Below, in pieces: positions 9,090-17,230 of a DNA stretch of 64,000 nt; position 1 is the first letter of the stretch; every line of letters starts with the position of its first letter. Source of the stretch: Aureispira sp. CCB-QB1 (GTDB lineage Bacteria; Bacteroidota; Bacteroidia; Chitinophagales; Saprospiraceae); NCBI RefSeq assembly GCF_000724545.1, contig NZ_JHBV01000037.1, forward strand, positions 16,798 to 80,797, written 5' to 3'. Under the pieces are notes generated by a model. It saw only the letters and a program-made list of their open reading frames with translations, was not told where the DNA came from and searched no databases. Made by a program: the position numbers and the translations under genes.

Positions 9090-9485
9090 ATGAGACAATA
9101 CGAAACAACGTTCATCATCAATCCCGCACTGTCAGGTGATGAAATCAAGCAGACAGCTCAAATGTATGTCGACTTCCTAAAAGGGGAAGGTGCAGAGATT
9201 ATACATCTTGAAGAAATGGGTGTTCTACAATTAGCTTATCCTATCAAAAAACGTTCTTCTGGAGCTTATTTTTGGTTAGAGTATAAAGCGCCAAATGGAG
9301 CTATTATCGACAAAATGGAATTGGCTTTCCGTCGTGATGACAATGTATTACGTTATTTGACTATCAAAGTAGACAAGCATAGAGCACAGTACAATGTGGA
9401 CAAACGTGCTGGTAAGTTTGAGAAAACAAATGAAGGTGTTGAAGCAGCTGAATCTGCTGATACTAAAGCGTCTGTAGATGCTTAA
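9090..9485 (+). CDS. rpsF: 30S ribosomal protein S6
   Basis: Encodes 131 residues. S6 binds S18 and the central domain of 16S rRNA in the small subunit. The start MRQYETTFIINPALS and the internal block GVLQLAYPIKKRSSGAYFWLEY are characteristic; the C-terminal 25 residues are an acidic, Ala-rich tail (EGVEAAESADTKASVDA) of the variable kind seen in many S6 proteins. It heads the conserved rpsF-rpsR-rplI order, with about 100 bases to rpsR. Confidence 0.97.
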   Translation: MRQYETTFIINPALSGDEIKQTAQMYVDFLKGEGAEIIHLEEMGVLQLAYPIKKRSSGAYFWLEYKAPNGAIIDKMELAFRRDDNVLRYLTIKVDKHRAQYNVDKRAGKFEKTNEGVEAAESADTKASVDA

Positions 9486-9587
9486 TCTTGTCTTTTAAGA
9501 CTGAGATGATGCAAATGCAAAGTCATTTAAAAATTATTAAAAAATAGTTCTCCAAATCTGATTTGGAAATCATAAAAGCTATAAATT

Positions 9588-9854
9588 ATGGCAACTAGAG
9601 AAGATATCAAGTTTTTGAGCAATCCTAAGATCGGTCAAAAACGTAAAAAATACTGTCGTTTCCGTCGTTACGGAATTAAGTCAATCGATTATAGAGATGT
9701 TGACTTTTTGATGAACTTTATCAATGAGCAAGGAAAAATTCTTCCTCGTCGTATCACTGGTAACTCATTGAAATACCAAAGAAAAGTGGCTACTGCTGTT
9801 AAACGTGCTCGTCACTTAAGTTTACTACCTTATGTAGTAGATAACTTGAAATAA
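9588..9854 (+). CDS. rpsR: 30S ribosomal protein S18
   Basis: Encodes 88 residues. S18 forms a heterodimer with S6 on the platform of the small subunit. The conserved blocks [26 protein letters not shown] and [12 protein letters not shown] are present in order. Basic residues dominate. There is no CxxC zinc motif, though a single Cys occurs at KYCRFRR. The gene lies second in the operon between rpsF and rplI. Confidence 0.97.
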   Translation: MATREDIKFLSNPKIGQKRKKYCRFRRYGIKSIDYRDVDFLMNFINEQGKILPRRITGNSLKYQRKVATAVKRARHLSLLPYVVDNLK

Positions 9855-9912
9855 ATAACAGCTTAAACGCTAGTTTATTCTTTTTTGAATCTTGATAATC
9901 TGACTATAAATC

Positions 9913-10374
9913 ATGGAAATTATATTATTAAAAGATGTAGAGCACATCGGTTTGGCCAAAGCATTGGTTACTGTAAAAGCTGGTTATGCTCGCAATTATT
10001 TGATCCCTCAAGGATTGGCAATCGTTGCTAACAAAGCAAACAAAAATAGCTTGAAACAAGAGATTCTTCAACAAGAAGAAAGAGCTCAAAAAATCTTAGA
10101 CGAGGCTAAAGAATTGGCTACTACATTGGCTAGCCAAACGCTTAAAATTGCTGCCAAAGCAGGTACAAGCGGCAAAATCTTTGGTTCTGTTTCTAACGTT
10201 CAGTTGGTGAATGCTCTTAAAGATACATTTGGAGTTGAAATCGACAAGAAAAAAATCAAGCTTCCTGAAGAAGTTAAGATGCTAGGAACTTACACGGCTG
10301 TAGTAGCACTTCACAAAGAAGTATCTGCTTCTGTTAAGTTTGAGGTATACGACGATAAAGATGAAGTAGCTTAG
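9913..10374 (+). CDS. rplI: 50S ribosomal protein L9
   Basis: Encodes 153 residues. L9 binds 23S rRNA near the base of the L1 stalk and influences frame maintenance on neighbouring ribosomes. The N-terminal domain begins MEIILLKDVEHIGLAKALVTVKAGYARNYLIPQGLA, the L9 signature; a long connecting helix (about residues 42-75) leads to the C-terminal rRNA-binding domain with GKIFGSVS. It is the last gene of the rpsF operon and is followed by a strong terminator. Confidence 0.97.
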   Translation: MEIILLKDVEHIGLAKALVTVKAGYARNYLIPQGLAIVANKANKNSLKQEILQQEERAQKILDEAKELATTLASQTLKIAAKAGTSGKIFGSVSNVQLVNALKDTFGVEIDKKKIKLPEEVKMLGTYTAVVALHKEVSASVKFEVYDDKDEVA

Positions 10375-10406
10375 TAGTTGCTGAGTTCAGTCATTAAAAA
10401 TTATAC

Positions 10407-10440
10407 AATCCTACTCATATTTTTTGAGTAGGATTTTTTT
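10407..10440 (+). terminator. Rho-independent terminator of the rpsF-rpsR-rplI operon
   Basis: Perfect 11-bp stem AATCCTACTCA / TGAGTAGGATT, 7-base loop, followed by T-run to 10440. Confidence 0.88.
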
Positions 10441-11188
10441 GTTAGAAATTGTTTTGATATTTCTTTAACAATTTGATGAATAAGAAAAATTCACGCTCTA
10501 CGTTAAAGTGTTAAGTGATAGGGCTTATTGAAAACGGAACACCTCTTGATCCTTTGATCGTTATTGTTGTCCTAAAATTGTAGCCAGAACAAAAAATCAA
10601 TAAAAATAACAACTTTCACTATGCTGACTTGTTTTTATTGTCATGCAATTGATATTTAGGAAGGCTTTATATAAGTAATTTAAAGAATAGTTTTTTTTGA
10701 CAATTTTTTGTACAATTGCTTCTTCAATACTTGATCTTGATAGGATGGTATGACAATATCAGATCTTTGGATAGGCGCTTCGATACTAAGCCAGTAGAAC
10801 GTTCTCCAACTTCATGATATATTATTATATTTGCCTAGCTTGGTAATTATATTTTAGACTATTAATCAGTAGTTTTTTAACACAATACTAGCTACGCTGC
10901 TATAAACAATAACCTTAACAAGCTACGCTGTTAAAACTATATTAAGAACACCAAACGGAGTCATTGGTGCGTATGTAGGTAACCAAGAAGAGAGGGAAGG
11001 AAGCACAGTAGGTAGGCAAAAAATTATCAACTAAAAAATCAGCTTACTTTTGTGTGGATACAAAATAAAAAAGTGTAGGTTTAGTAAGCAAACAATTATA
11101 TTGAGTTGTGCTGTGTCAAGATCTAATTTTGTCGACTATTAGAAGTTACATACTCCATTTAATCTAAGAAACAAATAAATCCATTGGA
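10441..11188. other. AT-rich intergenic region
   Basis: About 750 bases with no credible coding frame on either strand. It contains a degenerate copy of the window's palindromic repeat (10886-10940). I see no RNA gene or clear promoter in the rest. Confidence 0.5.
10886..10940. repeat. Degenerate copies of the intergenic palindrome family
   Basis: Two copies of AGCTACGCTG, 35 bases apart, resemble the core TAGC-tGCGCTGCTA seen elsewhere. The outer arms are decayed. Confidence 0.4.
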
Positions 11189-14100
11189 ATGAGTATTAAA
11201 AAATCTTTTATTGCCCTTATTTTTTTGAGTATAAGTAATCTGCTTATTGCTCAAGAATCCGCTATTTATAGAGATTATCAGGAAACTTATAAACGTGGGA
11301 TGCACTTTTATAACCAACGTCTCTATGGACAAGCTTTGGAAGAATTTGATAAAGTTGTTCAAGCAGAACAGCTCTTTCAAGACACGGATGTACCAATGTA
11401 TATCCTTCAGTCAGAATTGCATTCAGGTTTGTCTGCTTTGTATCTTGGTCAACCTGATGCAGAGAAACGCTTGTTGTATTTTATGGAAAAAAATGAGCCT
11501 AGTGCCGTAGCGACTAGAGCACGTTTGGCTTTGGGGAATTATTATTATGATCAAAGAGATTATAATATGGCTATTAAATACCTAAGTGAGGTTTCTTCAC
11601 TCGAATTGACCAATGAAGAAATCATTGAAAAAAAATTCAAATTAGGGTATGCTTATTTTGTAAAGAAAAAATTTGATAAGGCAAATGCTTTGTTTACACA
11701 AATCAAAGAAGCAAAGACACAATATTATTATCCTTCTAATTATTATTACGGTATCACTGAATTCTTTGACAAGGATTATGATAAAGCTTTGGAAGCGTTT
11801 AATCGAGCTAACCAATCGAGCCGTTATGAGAATATTGTTCCTTCTTATATCATTCAAATATATTTTGCCAAAAAGGAGTATAAAGAAGTTATCAAGTTTG
11901 GAAAGCCTTTAGTCAATAAAAAAGAGCTTCGGGAACGGGAACAAGTTGCTCAATTGGTTGGTCAATCGTACTTTGAACTTGGGCAGTATCGAAAAGCTTT
12001 GCCTCTATTGGAGCAATACGTAGAAAAAACACCTAAAGTAACTAAGGAAGCCTTGTATCAATTGGGATATACGCAATACAAAACAGGAAAGTATAAGGAG
12101 GCGATTAAGAACTTTGAACAGTTGAACAGCGAAAAAAATCCTTTGGGACAAAATGCGTTGTACAATATGGCAGATTGCTTATTAAAAACCAATGATAAAT
12201 CTGCTGCCCGCCAAGCATTTCAAAAAGCTAGTAAGATGAACTTTAATCCTGCTTTGCAGGAAGATGCTTTGATTAATTATGCCAAACTATCGTATGAACT
12301 AGGATTCGATAGTGAAGCTATATCTGCATTGCAAGATATTCCTATTGCATCGGATTATGGCAATGAAGCACAAAACTTAATGGCAGAAGTGTTTTTGAAT
12401 ACTAGAGATTATGACAAAGCTCTAGAGACGTTGCGCAAAATGGACAAAAACAAGAAAACGGCCAAAATCAAAGAAACACATCAGAAAGTGGCTTACTTTC
12501 GAGGAGTACAGTTGTACAATGATGGAAAGTATAATCAAGCTATCAAATTGTTTGATGAATCCTTGGCTCAAGGAATCAATATGGAAACTAAGGCACTGGC
12601 TTATTTTTGGAAAGCAGAAGCGTTTTTCAAACAGGAAAAATTTGATGCTAGTATTGATGAGTATGGTAAGTTTTTGTTGATAGAAAAAACCTTAAAACGG
12701 TTGCCCGATAATTCATCTTTAGGAGTTGCTTATTATGGAATGGGTTATGCTTATATCAAGAAAGATGATTATGCCAATGCTTCTAAGTATTTTAATAATT
12801 CGGTGAATGTGATCGAGAAAAAGTTAAGAAGTTATAATGATAAGTATGTCACCAACTTTGTTTATCCAGACGCCTTATTGCGTGCTGGTGATTGTTTGTT
12901 GTACTTGAGAAACTATTCAGGAGCTCAAGGGCATTACAATACCATCATCCGAAACAATTACCCCAATAAAGATTATGCAATGTATCAGTTAAGTTTGATT
13001 CATAATCTAGAAAACAATACGACTAGTCAGTTGGCTTTGTTGGATAAAATTATCCGTGATTACCCTAGCTCTCGTTATGCAGATGATGCTTACTATGACA
13101 AAGGGAATACCTTATTTAATATGAACCGCAAGGATTTGGCAATTGCAGCTTACGAGCAGTTGTTGCAAGATTATCCTAATAGTGATATGAAAAACAAAGC
13201 TCTGTTAAAACTAGGTTTAATTGCTTATTCTGTAGGACGAAATGAAGAGGCTTTGAATTATTACAAAGGAGTCTTTAGAACAGATCCGCAAAGTGAGGAA
13301 GCTAAGGATGCCTTGGCGGCGATCAAAGAAATTTATATAGAGGATGGCAATCCAGATGGGTACTTTAATTTTGTGAATACGGTTCAAGGGTACAATGTAG
13401 GAGAGTTTGAGCGAGATTCTTTAATGTTTATTGCGGCACAAATTAAATTTAACAATGCGGATTGGGAAGGAGCTGTAGCTAGTTACACTAGTTATTTAGA
13501 TCGCTTTCCAAATGGATTGAATAGTATCCAAGCACATTTTAATAGGGGAGAAGCTTTATTTGATTTGAAACGCTACAACGAAGCGATTCAAGATTATGCT
13601 TATATTTCGGATCAAGGAAGCTCAATTTTTGCAGAAACTGCCAACCATCGAGCAGCAAATATTGCTTATTACAGCACACAAAATTTCCGTGAAGCTCAGA
13701 AATACTATGGGCGTTTGGAACAAACAGCAACAACAGAAGAATTGCTTTTCGAGGCACAACAGTTTGGGATGCGTAGTGCTTTTTATGCTTCAGATTTTCA
13801 AAATTTGCCTTTGATTGCAGAGCGTTTAATAAAGAATTCTCGTGCGACGACACAAGATCATGCCGAAGCGTATTACTTTATTGGAAAGGCGTATCTTGCA
13901 CAGAAGGATTACGATCAAGCACTGGCGGCTTTTAGCAAGAATATACAATTGTCAGGAGACGATGTGCACTCGGCAGAAGCGCGTTACTGGAGAGCTTATA
14001 TTACCTACAAAAAACGCGATTTGGATAAAGCAATGGATTTATGTTTTAAAAATAATAAAGAGATACCAGGACATCCTTATTGGTTGGTTAAGAGCTTTAT

Positions 14101-14308
14101 TCTTTTGGCAGATATTTATGCAGAACAAGACAACCTATTTCAAGCAAAGGCAACCTTGCAATCTATCGTTGATAACTACGATGGCGATCAAGAATTGTTG
14201 AATGAAGCAAAACGTAAGTTGCAACGTGTAATTGATGCTGAGAAAAGTAAGAGCAAAATCAAACCATCTAATTTGAATGGTGATTTGGAAATGCTTGAGG
14301 AAAATTAA
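11189..14308 (+). CDS. Large secreted tetratricopeptide-repeat protein
   Basis: Encodes 1039 residues. A signal peptide (MSIKKSFIALIFLSISNLLIAQ) precedes an almost unbroken array of TPR units through about residue 1010; typical helices read ALYQLGYTQYKTGKYKEAIKNFEQL and DDAYYDKGNTLFNMNRKDLAIAAYEQLLQDYPNS. The spacing resembles the YbgF/BamD and PorW-like TPR proteins of Bacteroidota, which act as scaffolds in the periplasm. The next gene, a beta-barrel protein about 135 bases away, keeps the same order in many Bacteroidota, which suggests that the pair works together at the outer membrane; that is inference. The exact role is not known. Confidence 0.9.
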   Translation: MSIKKSFIALIFLSISNLLIAQESAIYRDYQETYKRGMHFYNQRLYGQALEEFDKVVQAEQLFQDTDVPMYILQSELHSGLSALYLGQPDAEKRLLYFMEKNEPSAVATRARLALGNYYYDQRDYNMAIKYLSEVSSLELTNEEIIEKKFKLGYAYFVKKKFDKANALFTQIKEAKTQYYYPSNYYYGITEFFDKDYDKALEAFNRANQSSRYENIVPSYIIQIYFAKKEYKEVIKFGKPLVNKKELREREQVAQLVGQSYFELGQYRKALPLLEQYVEKTPKVTKEALYQLGYTQYKTGKYKEAIKNFEQLNSEKNPLGQNALYNMADCLLKTNDKSAARQAFQKASKMNFNPALQEDALINYAKLSYELGFDSEAISALQDIPIASDYGNEAQNLMAEVFLNTRDYDKALETLRKMDKNKKTAKIKETHQKVAYFRGVQLYNDGKYNQAIKLFDESLAQGINMETKALAYFWKAEAFFKQEKFDASIDEYGKFLLIEKTLKRLPDNSSLGVAYYGMGYAYIKKDDYANASKYFNNSVNVIEKKLRSYNDKYVTNFVYPDALLRAGDCLLYLRNYSGAQGHYNTIIRNNYPNKDYAMYQLSLIHNLENNTTSQLALLDKIIRDYPSSRYADDAYYDKGNTLFNMNRKDLAIAAYEQLLQDYPNSDMKNKALLKLGLIAYSVGRNEEALNYYKGVFRTDPQSEEAKDALAAIKEIYIEDGNPDGYFNFVNTVQGYNVGEFERDSLMFIAAQIKFNNADWEGAVASYTSYLDRFPNGLNSIQAHFNRGEALFDLKRYNEAIQDYAYISDQGSSIFAETANHRAANIAYYSTQNFREAQKYYGRLEQTATTEELLFEAQQFGMRSAFYASDFQNLPLIAERLIKNSRATTQDHAEAYYFIGKAYLAQKDYDQALAAFSKNIQLSGDDVHSAEARYWRAYITYKKRDLDKAMDLCFKNNKEIPGHPYWLVKSFILLADIYAEQDNLFQAKATLQSIVDNYDGDQELLNEAKRKLQRVIDAEKSKSKIKPSNLNGDLEMLEEN

Positions 14309-14443
14309 ATTGAAATTGATAACCATCAAGTTTCTTTTTCTCGTTTGCTTGTGAAGTTGTTTTTGGAAAATGCGCAGCATATGCCCAAACAGCTTTATAG
14401 ATAAAAATAAAAGTCTAATCTTTTGAGCTTTAAAATTAGAATA

Positions 14444-16159
14444 ATGAATAATATAAATAGAGTAATTTTATGGTGCTTATTGTTGGCATTTTGTCAAATC
14501 GGGACAGCACAGATTATAGATGACACTCAGACAGAATTTCTGAAACCATTTCGTGCAAAATTGGCAAAAAGCAAAAAGTTTGAGGCAGCTCCTTTATTGC
14601 CCAAACTGGATACTAATGCCAATAAAAAATTGAATTATGTTGTCCCGACACATTTGTCAACATTAGCTTATCCTGCGCCTGTCATTCGCCCTTTGGCAAT
14701 GCCTAAAGCTAAGGATGCACCAGTGTATAGTTTTTATGCAAAAGCTGGATTTGGTTATCCTTTGTCTCCTTTGGTAGAATTATCTTATTATAATAAAGAT
14801 ATCAACAACTTGAAGTTTGGCTTGAATGCTCGACACCATTCTGTTATTCAAGGATATTTGCCCAATCAAAGTTTTACTAAGACGCATTTTGATGCGAATG
14901 CGACCTATTTTACTCAAAAAAATCTAGCTGTTGGAGCTCGTTTTGAGTTTAATTTTAACACCAATCGCTTTTATGGATTTACAGATTCAATAGAGACAAT
15001 TACGATTAGTGAGGATAGTATGCGTCAGCGTTTTGTAGATGTAAAAGGAAATATTAATTTATTTAATAGCACAATTAATAAGGCAAATTTCAATTATCGT
15101 GGAGATATTGATTTTTATAGCTATAGCGATGCTTTTGGTTCTAGCGAGTTTAGTTTGACTCCTAATATAATGATAGAGAAGTGGTTTGGAAAAAGTAAAA
15201 ATAGGCATCCTTTGCGTTTGAATGTCGGTCTCAATTATTTGTCCTTTGATGATGTTCCTATTACAATTGACAGCACAACAACAACAGCTACAAAAAGTAT
15301 TTTCTTATTTTATTTTCATCCAACCTTTACCGTTAATGCTGGAGACTTCAAAGCTCGTTTAGGGGTGAATTTAGGTGTTAATGAAGGTAATTTCTTTATT
15401 CATCCAGATGTTGAATTGTCTTATTCTATTGCAGAAGGTGCTTTTATTCCTTACGCAGGCGCAGTCGGACAAGTACGCCAAAACAGCTTCCGTTCTTTGA
15501 CTTACTACAATCGATTTTTGGTTTCCAATCCAGAATTGCATCACACCAATTATTTGGAATTGTTTGGTGGTTTAAAAGGTTCTATCAAAAAGATAGGTTA
15601 CGATGTTAAAGCAGGTTATGCGATTACTCAAAACTTGCCTTATTTCTTGAACGATACTTCTGATAGCTTGGCTCAGTTTTCTAGATTCCGACCAGTATAC
15701 GATACCACAGGAATCGTCTTTGTGAGAGGAACACTGGATTTCAGACTATTAAAAGATTTGGTTGTTGGAGGAACAATAGGTTATAATATTTATAATACAA
15801 AAAATTACGAAAAAGCATTTCATTTGCCTACATTCGAGAGTAATTTCTTTATTACTTATAATATGTATTTTAATGGAAAAAAATCAAAACCGAAAAAGGG
15901 TGGACGTAGAGATAGTAACTACTTGTCACTCAAAGCGGAGTTGTTTGTAAATGCAGGAGTACCTTATTTGGATGAGACCAATACCGTAAAAGTACTACAA
16001 GGCTTGTACGATTTTAGTTTTAACATTCGTTATCAAGTTTCTCCTAATTTTGCGCTTTTTGCAGATTTAAATAATATTATACACAATCAAAATCAACGCT
16101 GGTACTTGTATCGACAATTAGGATTTAATGGTATGGTTGGCTTAGAACTGAAGTTCTAA
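14444..16159 (+). CDS. Outer-membrane beta-barrel protein paired with the TPR protein
   Basis: Encodes 571 residues from the ATG at 14444; an in-frame TTG 21 bases earlier is possible, but the ATG places a normal signal peptide (MNNINRVILWCLLLAFCQIGTAQ) at the N-terminus. After about 90 residues, which include a Pro-rich linker, the sequence alternates aromatic and polar residues in short strands and ends in a strand finishing GMVGLELKF, with the terminal aromatic residue usual for barrel insertion by BamA. It lacks a TonB box and plug domain, so it is probably a non-TonB barrel. It follows the TPR gene on the same strand and ends at a strong terminator. Function is unknown. Confidence 0.82.
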   Translation: MNNINRVILWCLLLAFCQIGTAQIIDDTQTEFLKPFRAKLAKSKKFEAAPLLPKLDTNANKKLNYVVPTHLSTLAYPAPVIRPLAMPKAKDAPVYSFYAKAGFGYPLSPLVELSYYNKDINNLKFGLNARHHSVIQGYLPNQSFTKTHFDANATYFTQKNLAVGARFEFNFNTNRFYGFTDSIETITISEDSMRQRFVDVKGNINLFNSTINKANFNYRGDIDFYSYSDAFGSSEFSLTPNIMIEKWFGKSKNRHPLRLNVGLNYLSFDDVPITIDSTTTTATKSIFLFYFHPTFTVNAGDFKARLGVNLGVNEGNFFIHPDVELSYSIAEGAFIPYAGAVGQVRQNSFRSLTYYNRFLVSNPELHHTNYLELFGGLKGSIKKIGYDVKAGYAITQNLPYFLNDTSDSLAQFSRFRPVYDTTGIVFVRGTLDFRLLKDLVVGGTIGYNIYNTKNYEKAFHLPTFESNFFITYNMYFNGKKSKPKKGGRRDSNYLSLKAELFVNAGVPYLDETNTVKVLQGLYDFSFNIRYQVSPNFALFADLNNIIHNQNQRWYLYRQLGFNGMVGLELKF

Positions 16160-16190
16160 TTAAAAAGCAAACGCCCTCTACTAAAAATAC

Positions 16191-16228
16191 AAACGCATGT
16201 AAGTCCTAAGATTTGCATGCGTTTTTTT
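16191..16228 (+). terminator. Rho-independent terminator of the TPR/beta-barrel pair
   Basis: A 14-bp stem with two G-T pairs (arms 16191-16204 and 16211-16224), 6-base loop and T-run. Confidence 0.85.
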
Positions 16229-16249
16229 CGGAATACCGCCTATTAACAA

Positions 16250-16271
16250 TAGTTAGCAGCGTAGCTAACTA
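16250..16271. repeat. Intergenic palindrome family, perfect copy
   Basis: Arms TAGTTAGC and GCTAACTA flank a 6-base centre AGCGTA. It stands just after a terminator and 36 bases before the next ATG. Confidence 0.75.
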
Positions 16272-16306
16272 CTATATTAATAGATTATCACACAAGGAAT
16301 AAAATA

Positions 16307-16939
16307 ATGAAGCAAACCATTTATTTCCTGACTTTCTTTTTTTTAATAATGCACACCGCATTGGAGAGCACAGCACAAGAATGGAAAAAAACAGAATTCA
16401 GCAAGGGAGATACTTTAGTGCATATAGAGCTTTATGTAGACGAAAAAGGAAAACCTATCGCTGATTCTTTAGGAACCCATAAAATCGTTTCGGAGTATAA
16501 GAATTATTATTTGTTAAAATCAGAGCGATTTGGTTTAGATGGTGCCCGAACGGAAGATCATCGAGGAGTCCACCAGCAGGTTATTTTTTTGAAAAAGTTT
16601 TTCAAGTTTTATGATAAAGAAGGCAATCCATTGCAATGGGTAAAAGAACCTTATGCTTATGAGCAAAGCAATGCGACTTATTGTATTTTTAAATACAATA
16701 AACACAGCGATTTATTGGAAGTCTGTTTTTATAAAGATGATGTGCTAGAAAAAGGAACGGCAGGGGTATATGTTCGGAAGCGAACGGATGCGGTAGAATC
16801 CTACAAAGGCATGATTCATAAATATCAATACAAATATTCTCGCAATCGCAATACAATTAGAGAATATACCTACAACATACGAGGCGACTTTGTTGAGATG
16901 AGGATTCTAAAACGAAAACGAACTAAGAAAAAAGGGTAA
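16307..16939 (+). CDS. Secreted hypothetical protein
   Basis: Encodes 210 residues. The signal peptide is clear (MKQTIYFLTFFFLIMHTALESTAQ, cleavage after TAQ). The mature part is basic and rich in Tyr and Lys, with repeated short YxYN/KYN patterns (KYNKHSDLLEVCFYKDD, KYQYKYSRNRNTIREYTYNIRGDFVEM) like the strand repeats of YD/RHS-type or MORN-like proteins, but too few to assign a family. The last residues are very basic (ILKRKRTKKKG). There is no sorting domain. It stands alone between palindromic repeats. The coding call is supported by the signal peptide and open frame; function is unknown. Confidence 0.75.
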   Translation: MKQTIYFLTFFFLIMHTALESTAQEWKKTEFSKGDTLVHIELYVDEKGKPIADSLGTHKIVSEYKNYYLLKSERFGLDGARTEDHRGVHQQVIFLKKFFKFYDKEGNPLQWVKEPYAYEQSNATYCIFKYNKHSDLLEVCFYKDDVLEKGTAGVYVRKRTDAVESYKGMIHKYQYKYSRNRNTIREYTYNIRGDFVEMRILKRKRTKKKG

Positions 16940-16940
16940 T

Positions 16941-16983
16941 CAACGACCACGAAGTAGCAGCATAGCTAACTACTAGTAGTTAA
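16941..16983. repeat. Intergenic palindrome family copy
   Basis: Module of the form CAACGACCACGAAGTAGCAG, then CATAGCTAACTACTAGTAGTTA. It begins 1 base after the preceding stop codon. Confidence 0.7.
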
Positions 16984-17031
16984 TAAGATGGTATAAAATA
17001 TTGGGGATTGATGTTACTTTATTTGTCATTT

Positions 17032-17131
17032 GTCCGTTTTAGAGGAAAAACGTCCGTTTTGGATGTTTTTAAGAAAGAAGCATTCACAAAATATCCTCAA
17101 TGTCCGTTTTTGAACCAAATCTGTCCGTTTT
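17032..17131 (+). repeat. Four direct copies of TGTCCGTTT
   Basis: Copies of (T/C)GTCCGTTT begin at 17032, 17051, 17101 and 17122. They form two pairs with start-to-start spacings of 19 and 21 bases, near two helical turns, about 100-200 bases upstream of the metallophosphoesterase gene. They could be regulator-binding sites; none of the other gaps in the window shows this array. Confidence 0.7.
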
Positions 17132-17160
17132 ATATACAAAAAATAAGAGTTATTTGGATC

Positions 17161-17190
17161 AATAGTTAGCTGCGCTGCTAACTACTATTG
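17161..17190. repeat. Intergenic palindrome family, perfect copy
   Basis: TAGTTAGC (17163-17170), centre TGCGCT, GCTAACTA (17177-17184). The flanks also pair imperfectly. Confidence 0.75.
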
Positions 17191-17230
17191 GATAATAATA
17201 TATTTTTTATCACACGAATAAATAACTCAA

